From Ixodes scapularis (Eukaryota; Arthropoda; Arachnida; Ixodida; Ixodidae), in the NCBI RefSeq assembly GCF_016920785.2, contig NW_024609880.1, forward strand, positions 53,138,121 to 53,202,120: 64,000 nt of DNA, read 5' to 3'. Below the pieces are notes generated by a model, which saw only the letters and a program-made list of their open reading frames with translations, ran no database searches and was not told where the DNA came from. A program made the translations under genes and the position numbers. Positions 33,677 to 44,926 of this stretch are shown here, piece by piece (the first letter of the stretch is position 1; each line of letters opens with the position of its first letter).

Positions 33677-34577
33677 TTAGAGCGCAGCCTTTAGGGGCCC
33701 GTTCCCGGCTTGAGTGGCGTCGGCGTAACCAAGGTCATCCCAAGGTTACGTGACACCCAAAGTCACGTGACCCCCCCCCCCCCCCCCCCCCGAAGTCACG
33801 TGACACCCCGAAATCACGTGACACCCCCAGGTCACGTGACCACCCCCAGGGTCACGTGACCTCCCCGATGACGTCACCGGCATCCGTATCGTCATCATCA
33901 CTGATGACATCATCAGTGACGCCACTGATGACGTCATCAGTGATGATGACGATGCGGATGCCGGTGACGTCACTGATGACTTCATCAGTGATAATGACGA
34001 TGCGGATGCCGGTGAGGTCATCAGTGACGTCACTGATGACGTCATCAGTGACGCCGATGACGGCATCAGTGACGATGACGTCATCGGGGAGGTCAAGTGA
34101 CCTCGGCGGGGGTCACGTGACCTGGGGGTGTCACGTGACTTCGGGGGGGCATCCGCATCGTCATCATCACGGATGACGTCATCAGTGACATCACTGATGA
34201 CGTCATCAGTGATGATGACGATGCGGATGCCGGTGAGGTCATCAGTGATGATGACGATGCGGATGCTGGTGACGATGACGTCATCGGGGAGGTCACGTGA
34301 CCTCGGCGGGGGTCACGTGACCTGGGGGTGTCACGTGACTTCGGGGGGGGGGGGGGCATCCGCATCGTCATCATCACAGATGACGTCATCAGTGACGTCA
34401 CCGACATCCGCATCGTCATCATCGCTGATGACGTCATCAGAGTCCGCATCGTCATCGTCACTGATGACGTCATCAGTGACGTCACTGATGACATCATCGG
34501 CATGGTCACGTGACCCCCCCCAGGTCACTTCACCCCCCAGTACCCTTCCCTCCTCCTCCTCAAGAGCTGCGCTCTAA
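33677..34577. mobile_element. TTAGAGCGCAGCTCTT-family element, copy 3
   Basis: Left end TTAGAGCGCAGCCTTTAGG, right end AAGAGCTGCGCTCTAA. The core alternates GTCACGTGAC and GATGACGTCATC palindromes with CATCCGCATCGTCATCATC units, in both orientations, plus C- and G-tracts. It generates many overlapping Met/Thr/Ser- or Asp-rich frames that are repeat artefacts. Intronic in NOSTRIN. Confidence 0.72.
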
Positions 34578-35522
34578 CTCGTTGTTGCAGGGAGTTGTAA
34601 ACGGCTTTCACTTTTTTAATACTCTTGCAAGACTAGCAATTACCGAGTATATGCCGAATAGCCCAGCATAGAGACCTTGCTAAATCTCCAACACTGTCAT
34701 TTCTCTTGGCACTCAAGCATACCAGCCAATGTGGCATAATAAGCTTGGAAGGCCCGCCAATACAGAGCGACTAGAAATCGCATGGGAGGTAAAAGATTGC
34801 TTGTGTTCGTAAACATGCAAAGGGTCAGCAGTGAGCATTGTACCGGCGTGTAGTTATGCATCACTACCGCATAATTGTGTTAAAGACTCCAGGTAGTAGC
34901 GGTCGTGCACTGGCTAAATTTTTCATTTACAGTGGAAACACCAGGCGCCCATCGGGGCTGACTAACTTTCGTGCTGTCTTAATTAACATGCACTCAACAC
35001 AACTGTCTACAGCGTGGGTTGTGTGCACGAGTACACAGAGTACACTTAAGGGTTCTCGAGCTCCCAAATTTCTTCAACCATCGCCAAGTAAAGCTTTTTT
35101 CTAGGTTAAGCACACTGTTAGTAAATCTAAGCCATCTATTGATGCATAACTATGAGCCAAACACTCCCTAGTATGTGCATTATTGTTTACAAGGTCTGTG
35201 GTCTTTTGCCCCGTTTTATCACAGGAGGGGTTTGTCGGGTTTCAGTCGAGTCGCAGAAAAGTTCCCCGAGAAGTCCGAGGACTCCTGATTTATGCGGAGT
35301 GCAAGTTTGTCTGCTTCATGCACAGGGGTTGCAATGATGTCAAAATGCCAAGGTCTTATTGGCTGGTTGAAGAAAAAAGTAGTGTGTAGTGTGTAGCATT
35401 GAGGTCTACCCACTATCCTTTCAATCAAAGCAAATTTGAGCTTGGCGTCGCTGACATCATCGCGACTCCTGCGCATGAAGCAGACGACTTGCTCTCCTCA
35501 TAGATATTCCGACGACTGCTAC

Positions 35523-35796
35523 CTGAGCGCAGGCTGAGCTCGTCCTCCATGCTGGCCCGGTAGTCGTACAGGGCTTGGCAACGGGAGGGCAGGCTGTTGG
35601 CGTACAGCCCCTCCGTGCTCACATTGTCCCCCTGAACCGAGGAGGCCTCACTGGGAGGGTCTGTGGGGGCCGCGTGCCCGTCGGCCGAGCCACGGTCCCA
35701 GGCGTCCCTGACTTCCTCCTCGCTGCCCGCACACGAGCAGCTGGAGGGCCTCCTCTGGAGCCACGGGGGGACCTTGAGCACCGTCTGGGACAGGCC
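35523..35796 (-). CDS. NOSTRIN: NOSTRIN exon: linker and first part of SH3
   Basis: Encodes GLSQTVLKVPPWLQRR, a Ser/Glu/Asp-rich linker that looks disordered, then CQALYDYRASMEDELSLRS, the ALYDY signature and RT-loop of an SH3 domain (human nostrin CKALYSFQARQDDELNLEKG). Acceptor CTCTCTCCCAG|GGC (phase 0). Donor CTCAG|GTAGCA (phase 1), which joins exactly to the last exon to rebuild the Gly before DVVTVHG. The open frame runs on past the donor for about 30 codons, which is not coding. Confidence 0.92.
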
Positions 35797-36239
35797 CTGG
35801 GAGAGAGGTAAGAAGAAAAATGTGCATACCACCCTCTCTTGTTCATAAGTTGCATTGTTGACCTTTAACATTGGTTTCTTGAAAAAGAGTGTAAGTCAGA
35901 CCTTCGCGTAAGTCGCCCTTCATTTTTGAGGTTGGTGCGGCGGAACTCTACGGATAGGGTCACATACTGATGTCTACCGTGACTGCGTTACATATGCGCA
36001 AGTGGGAGTTTCAATATTCTTAACAATAAATGTTATTAAAAAATGCATATAAATCGCAGTGGTGTGTAAACAGCATCAGCGAAAATTTTGAGAAAAAAAA
36101 AAAGTGGACTTAAACGCTAGAAGTTAGGTAATTTTGCTTCAGATTATACCGGGTCTGTGGGAAAAGAAAATTCCATTTCACAGCGAAAGCTGTTGTGGGC
36201 TCATCCCACCAATGGAATTGACATCTGTTGTCACTGACG

Positions 36240-36684
36240 TACCCTATTTTCCGGGCTATAGTCCGCAGACAATTTATGTTTAAAAGTTGAGATTTCTGGC
36301 TGTGCAGACTATCTATGCGTGCGGACTATACAGGAATTTTGTTTTTCAAGATAGTTCATTGTGACGAGACGTAACGGTCTGTGTTAAAGACTCGCGACCA
36401 GTTCGCACTTTCTACTTTTCCCTCCCTCTTCTACCCTGCCCGCCGTTGCCCGTTTCCTCCTCCCCCATGGTGAGGAGGATGTTCTACCTTGCAGAATCTC
36501 GAATCTGGTCGTCGGACTTTAACTAGAAATGTATGTTAGTGACGATCTATGTGCCGTGCATGAGAAGATTTCCCTGTCGACTGAACACCAGGTGGGGACT
36601 GTCTGAGCAAAAACCTTTTTTCGGCCTAAGTGGGCCCCTGCGGACTATACACCGGGTACGGACTATAACCCGGAAAATACGGTA
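36240..36684. mobile_element. MITE with TACCSTATTTTCCGGG ends, TA site
   Basis: TACCCTATTTTCCGGGCTATAGTCCG at the left; CGGACTATAACCCGGAAAATACGGTA at the right, with further CGGACTATA motifs inside. TA at both ends. No coding capacity. Confidence 0.7.
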
Positions 36685-36726
36685 GTTGCTGATGTTGATG
36701 TTGTAGTTGGCATAATAGGGCCTAGG

Positions 36727-37190
36727 TAGGGTGACCGGACGTCCCGCTTTTGCCGGGACAGTCCCATTTATGAGGTCCGCTTCTGCCGTCTCGCCTTTTT
36801 GTTCCAATCAAGAACCACGTCCCGTTTTCGCAGGAGTCCATAGTTTCGAAATTGCCACCAAGCGAGTTGAAGCAAAACAAAACTATGCTTACTTATTACA
36901 AGTATATTTTACAAAAATGATTGTAGGTACTTTAAAATATTTACCCAGAGGGTAAAATTTAGAACTGTTCTTGTCCACAAACACTTTTTCTCTCTCGCAA
37001 AGATGCGTGTGTAGAAATATGTTTTTTGAGTTACTGGATATAGCATGCATGTAGAATTTCGGTTGGCAGCATTACACTATTTTTCGGAAATGGCAAAGAA
37101 ATGCACTTGCCGCCCCCCCCCCCCCCCCCCCCCCCCCCCCTTTCCCGCTGAGATGTCCCGTTTTCTAGCTCGAGGAATACGGTCACCCTA
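36727..37190. mobile_element. TAGGGTGACC terminal-repeat element
   Basis: TAGGGTGACCGGACGTCCCGC at the left and CGGTCACCCTA at the right. CCTAGG-like sequence abuts both ends. A long C-tract lies near the right end (about 37113-37140). Non-autonomous. Confidence 0.6.
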
Positions 37191-37230
37191 GGCATAGGGC
37201 ATTCGTCGAGATATTCCCCACTGTCTCTCA

Positions 37231-37296
37231 ACGCTCTCGGTAATCGAACCTGGGTCCACTGCATGCGGAGTGGGCGTGCTATCACAGAGCTACGCA
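37231..37296 (-). repeat. tRNA-derived SINE head
   Basis: On the minus strand, GCGTAGCTCTGTGATAGCACG contains an A-box-like TAGCTCTGTGATAGC, and AGGTTCGATTAC is a good B box about 35 bp later. No acceptor stem closes, so it is a SINE, not a tRNA gene. Confidence 0.6.
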
Positions 37297-37596
37297 TTGG
37301 CAATCTGCTTTATTGTACAGTTTTGGTGGACCAAATGTGACTATGAGTCTCGATTAGTGCCCGCGAGATGGCCACAGTTGCTGCGACGCTGCGGTAGAAA
37401 ACTCTCTCATTCTTATTCAATTCCAAATCAAGTTGGAGTTAATTGCTAAAATTAAAAGCTTCAACTAGGTGACGCGAGCCGCCGCCCGATTAAAGAAGTT
37501 CAGCCGTATCCATCCATCCAATACCACTAAGAAGAAGGTCCTGCGCATAACGTCTTTATTAGTGGGTCCCCGAGCGTCCCCAAGCGGCGAACGCGC

Positions 37597-38511
37597 TTAA
37601 AGGGACAATGAAGACGATTTTATTTAAATCTTTTAAATGGCGTTTCTATGCTTCTTGGGAACATAGCATGCTGCCCTATTTTTTGTAGACCTTTGTGACA
37701 TGTATTTCTGTGCCTACGAAAGAAGTAAAGAAACCGAAACTAAACGATTTCCATTTTCATTTCTGGGCCTCCGAAAACGGAGGTGACGTAGGGAGTGACG
37801 TCAAGTGTGAATAGTCGGTATCGGTAGTATAATTAGGAGATCGAGACTCCGGTTACTGCGGTGGGTTATAGCAGCGCGGTGGCGCGGTCGTTTCGTCGAA
37901 TCTGTCAACATGGATGGCAATGCTGCTCTCGCGAGCGAGTTCGAGCTTCTGTTCAGTGACCCAACACAAACAGAATGGGAGTATGTGTGCGGCGGCCTCC
38001 GCCATCACCCAAGGGAGACCGCCCAGCCGGTAACGAGCGGCTCGCATGCCGAAGTGCCCATAGTTGCTCGTTGGCAGTTTCGCGTCCAGCGTAGAAAAGA
38101 AAAAAACAATTATGCTGCTTTATTTACGGTTTAGCAATTATTTACGGTCCGATTTATACTTTTCATGGTTATTCAAGCGGAAATTTGAACAGTATTTCTA
38201 AAAATCGCGAACCAAAACGTGACCGAGGACACGTCTCTCGTTTCGACCAATCGCTGACACGTCTCTTGTGACGTCGCGCATCTTGGCCCCGCATCGGTCA
38301 CATGAGCTCCGCTTCTCCTGGCTTCTCCCGCAACTCTCGGGGCGTCGCAGCAGTTGATCCCGGTACGATTATTACCGCGACTGCTTAATTGATTTGTGCG
38401 GCACACAAGCGCCGGTTTCGGCTGAAATTTGGGCAACGTGGCCCGTGATGTGCCTGGAACCCAGTTCAATCGCTAATAAAATGTCCGAAATTGCCTTCAT
38501 TGTCCCTTTAA
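37597..38511. mobile_element. TTAA-flanked MITE, AGGGACAATGAAG ends
   Basis: TTAA|AGGGACAATGAAG ... CTTCATTGTCCCT|TTAA-type ends (right end GCCTTCATTGTCCCT). About 0.9 kb, no transposase. piggyBac-like. Confidence 0.78.
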
Positions 38512-38524
38512 ACTCGACGAGAGT

Positions 38525-38652
38525 CAAATTTGGGGGTTTTACGTGCCAAACCAACGACGGGCATCTGGCACACCCCAGCGGAGGACTGAGGATTAATTTG
38601 AACCACCTGGGGATCTTTTGACGTGCAACCGAAAGCTCGGTTACACGGCCTG
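38525..38652. repeat. Retroposed fragment with perfect 15-bp target duplication
   Basis: AAACTCGACGAGAGT occurs at 38510-38524 and again at 38653-38667, bracketing a 128-bp insert (GGGGGTTTTACGTGCC...CCACCTGGGGATC...GACGTGC). The duplication overlaps the right TTAA end of the neighbouring MITE, so this insertion is younger. Confidence 0.75.
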
Positions 38653-39810
38653 AAACTCGACGAGAGTACGGCGCAAAGCGGCAGACGCAGGTGTCTTGGC
38701 ATCGCCGCGTACTAGCGTAGCGCTTGTTGCAAGACCCTGAAAGACAAGGTGGCGGCGATGCCGCCGCGTCACGTCGTTCGTTGCAGGGAGAATTATAAGA
38801 TGCATGCTCGTGAGAATGAAGCCAATTGAGCCAATGACTTTGCCATGACGTGTCACAGCTATCGCTGCAACTGTACTGGACTGCTTGTTTTTTCTCGCTG
38901 CAAAAGTAAATGACGCATTGCCAAATGCTCGCTGTCTCTGCCCGAGTGTAGGGTGTCAAAGCATAAAATGCACACAGAGTTTCTCCGTGCAACATTGCCG
39001 CGAAGCAACATGCTATAAATTCTGCATTGTCGCTAGCTTTGTCACAACATTGCGGGAAAGGGGGAAATTCTTTAAAGCTTCCGACCTAGTCAACGAGAAC
39101 CGACTCAAACGAAGAGCGTAGCCCTGACGAGGAACGGTTGACCGACTGGCGGCAGTTCGCTTCCAGACTACCTTCTCATTAGCGCCAGAGTTGGGTGTTG
39201 TTCCTAGCTGGTGCTGTACGCTGCACTTCAGATAGAGAGTGCATAATCGTTGACGGTGACTGAGATCGTTGTATGTGGCACACAATGCTCTACAACAATC
39301 CTTTTGTGCAATTGCATTCCTTTTATCGAGGGTACGTCATACACGGAACGCGCCGCTCTCCTCGTCGTCTCCCGTGCGTGCAGCACCTGGGACGCGTGGA
39401 CTGCAGCACGTGGCCGTATCTGAGTGTTTCGGTACGGTGCCTGGAACGCATCTTTAGCCGGTGCGTTTGGCGTCTCGTACCGCGCCCACGGATTGAAGGA
39501 GATTCCTGAGTGGTAGCGAACGACGCGTCACGCCGTCGCACGTCGTATTTCCGTTGGTCGGTTATAGAAATGCCGGCGAAAAAGGCGAGCAAACACGAGC
39601 GTCGCTGTCGTCCCAGCATTTCGACTCTCAGCTGCCAAAGCGTCGTCGGGCGAAAATCGAGGTACCACATTTGAGGGCGCAGTTAGCGCACTGGTTGGAG
39701 ACATGTTACGGACGCCTTAGTCATGGCCTTGTCATACATCCTACAATATGCCACTCGTCACCTCCTGGGTATGTTGCCAGCGTTGAAGTGTTCTGGCGGA
39801 GCACCCTCAC

Positions 39811-39939
39811 CTGCCTGTCTCTACGTTGCTCCAGGTGCGTAGCCAGGGGGTGGGGGGGCCTGGGACGTCCCTCCAGGCCCGCCAGCACGCACTGCACCTT
39901 GTGCCGACTCGCCTCCAGAAACGCCAGGCTCTGGCGGAG
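39811..39939 (-). CDS. NOSTRIN: NOSTRIN exon: second coiled-coil segment (43 codons)
   Basis: Encodes LRQSLAFLEASRHKVQ..LAGLEGRPRPPHP..., aligning with human nostrin LLEANSYKLSSMLAELEQRPQPSHP just before the SH3 linker. Acceptor CTTCCTGTGCGCAG|CTC and donor GACAGGCAG|GTGAGG. Phase 0 at both ends, so it joins without adjustment to its neighbours. The plus-strand frames over this exon (about 39554-39982, 39826-40059) are shadows. Confidence 0.88.
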
Positions 39940-40032
39940 CTGCGCACAGGAAGGTGGATCGTGGTGGAACACCGGATCGTAGAACTGACGCTTTTTAGCG
40001 TGCTACTAATTGTGATGCACGCTTGGAAACTA

Positions 40033-40192
40033 GTCTGTCTGTTGCGACGTAAAGAGTAAGCTCCTCCCACAAAAACCTCCGCTCGCTGCGATTGGTGGTT
40101 TCCTCCATTTCAGCATTCTCTCTTCCAAAAGTGGAATGAGGGGACGGGTTTTTTGGGAGGAGCTTCTACATTTCTTACGTTGCGACAGACTT
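40033..40192. repeat. Short foldback, AAGCTCCTCCCA arms
   Basis: TCTGTTGCGACGTAAAGAG..AAGCTCCTCCCACAAAAACC is mirrored by GGTTTTTTGGGAGGAGCTT..TTACGTTGCGACAGA. 160 bp; non-coding. Confidence 0.55.
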
Positions 40193-40674
40193 GCCGGTTA
40201 ACAGACACTTGTCGCGAGGCAAGAACGTGAATTACTACTACGTACAAAGAGAGATCATCGAGCGAGTGTTGGGGAGCAAAAAAGTGTGGAACGCCCGTCG
40301 CATGCTTCGTCCATGTTTCCTTTCTGCATAAAGTCTTTTCTTGTGCAGAACTCGACAAGCATCAACAAAACTGAATCGCCATACTTGCTTTTATTTCTTG
40401 AACTTCATGAGAAAGGCAATATTGAGGCTGATAATGATCTTGAAACGGTTAATACTGGCGTGTACCGATTCCAGCATGTCATCTTTTTTAAAGTCGTGTA
40501 TAACCTCTCGTGGGAAATGCACCGAAGAATCAGCCCAAATAATTATGGGACAATAATAGGGTAGCAATTCGCACTAAAACATTCTTTAACCATCGAAAAA
40601 CGAGTACATGCAAAACAAACTTTGGCTACACGAAGCATGTTTATACAGCAGCAGCCACATTTGTAACGAACAAA

Positions 40675-40854
40675 TACAGTCAAACACCGCTACAACGAAC
40701 GCTTCTACTACGAAATAGCCTGTACAACGGGCTAGTTCGTTGCTTATTTGCTTTATTAAGGTCATTAAAGTGCGCGACGGATATAAGAAAGTGACGTGTA
40801 TAAAGAAAAATGATTGCGGTCCCACACGCTTCGTTATACAGGCGCTTGACTGTA
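40675..40854. mobile_element. pogo/Tigger-like MITE
   Basis: TACAGTCAAACACCGCTACAACGAA at the left and TTCGTTATACAGGCGCTTGACTGTA at the right, with TA ends. The termini are typical of pogo-type elements. 180 bp, non-autonomous. Confidence 0.75.
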
Positions 40855-40952
40855 TAACAATTGTGTCGGTGAAACATGTCAAATTCAGTTGCAACAGGCT
40901 CGCTCGACATACAAAAAAAAAAGAACGAAGATGACGTGATTTTAAGCTCTGT

Positions 40953-41650
40953 TTAAGGGGGAACACTGGTCTTGGAGCTTTTTTTCTTATTTTATGACCA
41001 AACTCAATGAAACTGCGCAAGCTTGTTCAGCTTTTTGTGCTGATTTCATATATCTGGTAATTTCTTCATTCAGTAGAATTGTCCTGAAGATAATTAAAAC
41101 TTGCCTGCCTTTGTTTGGAGGAATGATAGGGAAAAAACTGCTCAACAAAATATCCTTTTTAACACATGACCAGATACTATGAAGTGCAAAGAATACAATG
41201 TTGGAAGTACTTTTAAGATAAACCCATTATTAGTGATTTTACAACATATTGAAGTTCAGTGCTCAATGCATGGCTAACAAGTAATAAAACAAAAGATGAA
41301 ATAAAAATTTTTCTAGACTTATATTAAAAAATCTGCTCTCAACATTGTATGCTTCACGCATTTAGCAGCACATTTCAAGAAAGGTTATATTTCTGACTGC
41401 TGTGGATGCCGAGATATCCCTCCTGCAAATTTTCAACGAGTCCAAAAATTGTGTTATGTGAAAACAATGTTTTAGAGTCAACTTTAATGCACATTCAGCT
41501 CGCATAGACATTATAAATTGATTTATAGCTTGAATATTCATCCACGAAATTAGAAGCTTGGTAGATTCAGAAGAACAACAGCCATCACTGTTTTCAAAAG
41601 AATGCAGTTTTAGGAAGTTTTTGGCTCCAAAGACCCATGTCCCCCCTTAA
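40953..41650. mobile_element. TTAA-flanked MITE, GGGGGAACACTGGTC ends
   Basis: TTAAGGGGGAACACTGGTCTTGGAGC at the left; GGCTCCAAAGACCCATGTCCCCCCTTAA at the right. About 0.7 kb, AT-rich interior, no transposase. Confidence 0.7.
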
Positions 41651-42356
41651 AATCGCGTCATTTTGGGATATTCAAGCGCAGATGCGCAGATTTTGGTGTG
41701 CCAGTTAGTGTATTACTATGCTAGATAAAAAAGACTAACAGAGTCCAATTGCGCTGTTATCTGCGCGCAAATAAAAAAAATTGGGAAAACCGTGTCAGAC
41801 TGGCTGGTCTCTTTGGCGAAAAGTGAATCCGGTGGCTGTACCTTTTTTACTATACAAAGTTTGTACTGGTGTAGGTCTTTAGCGACCATGAGTGGATGTC
41901 TAAATAATAAATAAAAACATGCTCTCCTGCCGCAATACATGCAGTAGTTGAGGGTAGTACTGCCGGCTGACTCAACTGCTATTTAAGTAACGGAAAAGAT
42001 ATGTCAGTTGATCATTTATCGAAGTAAAACAACAGAGAGCTCTAGGCTGATTTTGGAGTAGCCATAACTATTCTAAGAACACAAACCACTTCACAACGGC
42101 AGCCACGAGTGAGAGTTTGATGTTCCGTACAGCCCGCCGATACAGCCCAAAGATGGAGAATGGCAACCTCCCGTTTTGTCGTCTGCTAGCTGAGTCGGGC
42201 ACATGCCCTCTCTCTCGTTTTACCCCACCGATCCCCCTGAATTTCCCGGATGTATGAAGAGGGCGTTGCTGTCAAACAAAATGGTGCCGCCCAGAGAGCG
42301 CTAAATGGAATGGTCTATAGGTATATACCGATAACACAGAACTCTATAGGGCGCAC

Positions 42357-42554
42357 CTGCTGGAGCTTCTCCTCGACACGCAGCTGCGCATCCTCGTCTC
42401 CGAAGCGGGGCGCCTCCCGGAAGGCCTGAGCGAGGGACTCGACCCCCTGCTTGCCCCTCCGCTCCGTGTCCAGATCCTTCTGGAGCAGCTCCAGCAAGCG
42501 CTCCAGGGCCTCACGCCGACGCTGGGGCTTCATCGGGCTCGCCAGGTCCTCCGC
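42357..42554 (-). CDS. NOSTRIN: NOSTRIN exon: coiled-coil / HR1-like region (66 codons)
   Basis: Encodes AEDLASPMKPQRRREALERL...KDLDTERRGKQGVESL...LRVEEKLQQ, a charged helical segment. It matches the human nostrin region after the F-BAR domain (ERRKSLLKPKLLRLQRDIEK...KDKEGLERML). Acceptor GTTGCTTGCAG|GCG, donor CAGCAG|GTGCGC, phase 0 at both ends. Confidence 0.92.
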
Positions 42555-44806
42555 CTGCAAGCAACGTGCAGGGTGTACCTCGGCCGACGAGACGGAGGTT
42601 TGCACGGGAGAGAATGGCACAGTAATCGGCAAAGGGGTGCGGAAGGAAGAGAGCGCGTACGAACCACGAGCGAGAACCGACGTGTGACTGGTGCCTTTGA
42701 GTGTGGGAAAGGGTTAAGACGACACTTTGTTGAGCTCCGCCTTTCGGGCAGTCGTTGCCCAAGTTGCGCTTTACCGAGAGGAGGGCCCGCATTATGCTCC
42801 CTTTCACCTACGACGGACCGAGGTGGACGTCGGGCGTCGTTGAAGCAATCTAGCATCGTGCGAATGTTGAATGGCCTTTGGGAAGAGTGCAGTGATGCCC
42901 GAATTGTGTAGTAGTCGCACAGTATGTTTGCAGTGTTGGACTAGCTGGAGTGGCCACGAGCCGTGCCGGCGAGTTCAACAATTGTAAGGTGGAACAGAGT
43001 ATAGTAGGACCTAGCACAGTGGAAGAAAGCAAGGAGTGTTGGCCCAATTGACCAGTTGCTGAACTCCCGTGCTTTGAACAAGGCGGTAAGTTGGGCTAGT
43101 TGGTTTAACATCGTCAAACGTGAAAACAGCGCAAAATATTGAACAAAGGACAAGTGAAAGGAGTGCGCGGACAAAGCGCTGACTGTCAACTAAAGTTTAA
43201 TTTTCAGGCGAACCAGAAAAATAAACACAGAGCATAGGAAAGAACCAATAAAGACACAAAAAATTTACAACCCAACGGACAAGATTTCTACCACGTCATC
43301 ACCCTCACACATGCCTGCCATTCTCCCTGATAAAAAGGACCTCATCATCCCCCAAGTGCACCGACGGTGCGCTCACACATTGCCCTTCCCCTTTAGATAA
43401 AATGAAAAATGCCTCGTCAATCTCCCTGGCGGTCTTACTTTTATTGCGCGCCAAGATCGTCAAGTCATGAAAAACTTAGCGGTACATTGCAGTAGGTGCG
43501 GCTGCGTACCTGTTTTTCATGACTTGACGATCTTGGCGCGCAATAAAAGTAAGACCGCCAGGGAGATTGACGAGGCATTTTTCATTTTATCTAAAGGGGA
43601 AGGGCAATGTGTGAGCGCACCGTCGGTGCACTTGGGGGATGATGAGGTCCTTTTTATCAGGGAGAATGGCAGGCATGTGTGAGGGTGATGACGTGGTAGA
43701 AATCTTGTCCGTTGGGTTGTAAATTTTTTGTGTCTTTATTGGTTCTTTCCTATGCTCTGTGTTTATTTTTCTGGTTTGCCTGAAAATTAAACTTTAGTTG
43801 ACAGTCAGCGCTTTGTCCGTGCACTCCTTTCACTTGTCCTTTGTTCAATTTTTTGCGCTGTTTTCACGTTTGACCACGTTTCCCGTGCTTTGAACAGACT
43901 GCATGTGTTTGCACGAATCACATGTTGACAAAATGTTTCGAAGCGCACCACACAATGCTCCCTCGCCTCGGTCGTGCATTCATTCTCAGTGTAGTCGCAA
44001 GAAAAAAAACGAAAGGACGAGGTGACGTTTCAAAAAGCAGCGCCTTTGAAAGGAAGAGCCGATACTAAACCTTCCTTGTGGGACATTTACATGAAACAAT
44101 CTTAGATCTATTACGAGTTCTTGAATGCATGCATGGAAAATGTGTGCCCTTAGAAATATGCATTTTTCATCTTATTGACTTTTACATTTCTCCTTTGCAT
44201 AATGGTTTCTGTCTGTAAACTACTATTTTAGTTATAAACTCTGATATGTGCAAGAAATGTTCTAGATCACGTCCGTTCTAATACACCGGTGCCAAGGTTG
44301 TTTTCTTATGCATGTTGCCACAGTCCCAAAAGGGACACCAGTTCCAGCTACCAGTGGTTAGAATAGGCACCTTTTTCAAAAACACAAAGATGGAGGTTAT
44401 GCCCGCAAACACGAGCACACAATTCTTCTGGCAAACTCGTGAATTGTACATGATTCACAGCTTACCTGAATAACATATAAAACGACATAAATAAGAAATA
44501 TGCGCCGAATAATTTCCAGTTGTTTGAAATAAAATCAATGGCCCCAATTATAAAAACTTCCCGGTTATTAGAAGCACGACCTCTAACCAATTGCTGACTG
44601 GAAGCTTTAAGGCATATGTAACCAGTTCACGTATGAAGATTTTAAATCGGCTGTTTTTCCACTCTCATGGCCCTGCTCTCTGTGGCCAACACATTAACCA
44701 GGATTAGTCTCGGTCAGTGTTAACCGAAAACACTACGTGGTCGCGTCGCATTGTTTTTCAAGGGGCCACAAAGTTTTAATTGAACTAAACCCCTCTTCTT
44801 ACTTAC
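42555..44806 (-). other. NOSTRIN: NOSTRIN intron (2.25 kb)
   Basis: Dominated by the Penelope-like palindrome at 43113-43874. The rest (42560-43110, 43880-44800) carries no feature I can support. Confidence 0.55.
43113..43874. mobile_element. Penelope-like 3' ends in inverted (palindromic) arrangement
   Basis: Two nearly identical arms of about 362 bp (43113-43475 and 43514-43874) around a 38-bp spacer. Each arm encodes, outward, the C-terminus of a GIY-YIG-type endonuclease tail as found in Penelope-like elements (plus strand: HCSRCGCVPVF, RNKSKTAREIDEAF, CVSAPSVHL, stop at 43680-43682), followed by an identical 3' UTR. The near identity of the arms implies a recent origin or gene conversion. 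Truncated; not functional. Confidence 0.75.
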
Positions 44807-44926
44807 ATAGAAGTCGGGCAACAACTGCTCAGGCACGTTGGGTGCCGTACCTCGAAGGCGCACGGCTTCGAGAATGTCCTCCCCAACATCCACGCACGCC
44901 GCTTGCTCTTGAACACGCTCGGCACA
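44807..44926 (-). CDS. NOSTRIN: NOSTRIN exon: end of F-BAR (40 codons)
   Basis: Encodes CAERVQEQAACVDVGEDILEA...PEQLLPDFY, aligned with human nostrin CHTQIHCAISKIDIEKDIQAV...EFLLTDYF at the last F-BAR helix. Acceptor CAACTTGTGCAG|TGT; donor TTCTAT|GTAAGT, a perfect consensus. Phase 0/0. The frame happens to stay open upstream into a THAP-like remnant, but that stretch is separated by the acceptor and is not NOSTRIN. Confidence 0.93.

Larger units (their letters stand above)
31435..35522 (-). other. NOSTRIN: NOSTRIN intron within the SH3 domain (4.1 kb)
   Basis: Splits the SH3 domain after its first third. Holds a LINE 3' end (32160-33462) and TTAGAGCG-family copy 3 (33677-34577). 31440-32150 and 34600-35500 show no feature I can support. 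Confidence 0.6.
35797..39810 (-). other. NOSTRIN: NOSTRIN intron (4.0 kb)
   Basis: Contains TA-ended MITE 36240-36684, TAGGGTGACC element 36727-37190, tRNA-like SINE head 37231-37296, TTAA MITE 37597-38511 and a retroposed fragment with 15-bp duplications 38525-38652. 38670-39810 appears unique, with no supported exon. Confidence 0.55.
39940..42356 (-). other. NOSTRIN: NOSTRIN intron (2.4 kb)
   Basis: Contains a short foldback (40033-40192, AAGCTCCTCCCA ends), a pogo-like MITE (40675-40854) and a TTAA-flanked element (40953-41650). 41660-42350 shows nothing recognisable. Confidence 0.55.

Noticed and set aside
37231..37296. A functional tRNA gene
   Set aside because: A- and B-box-like sequences are present, but no acceptor stem or anticodon arm forms; it is a SINE head.
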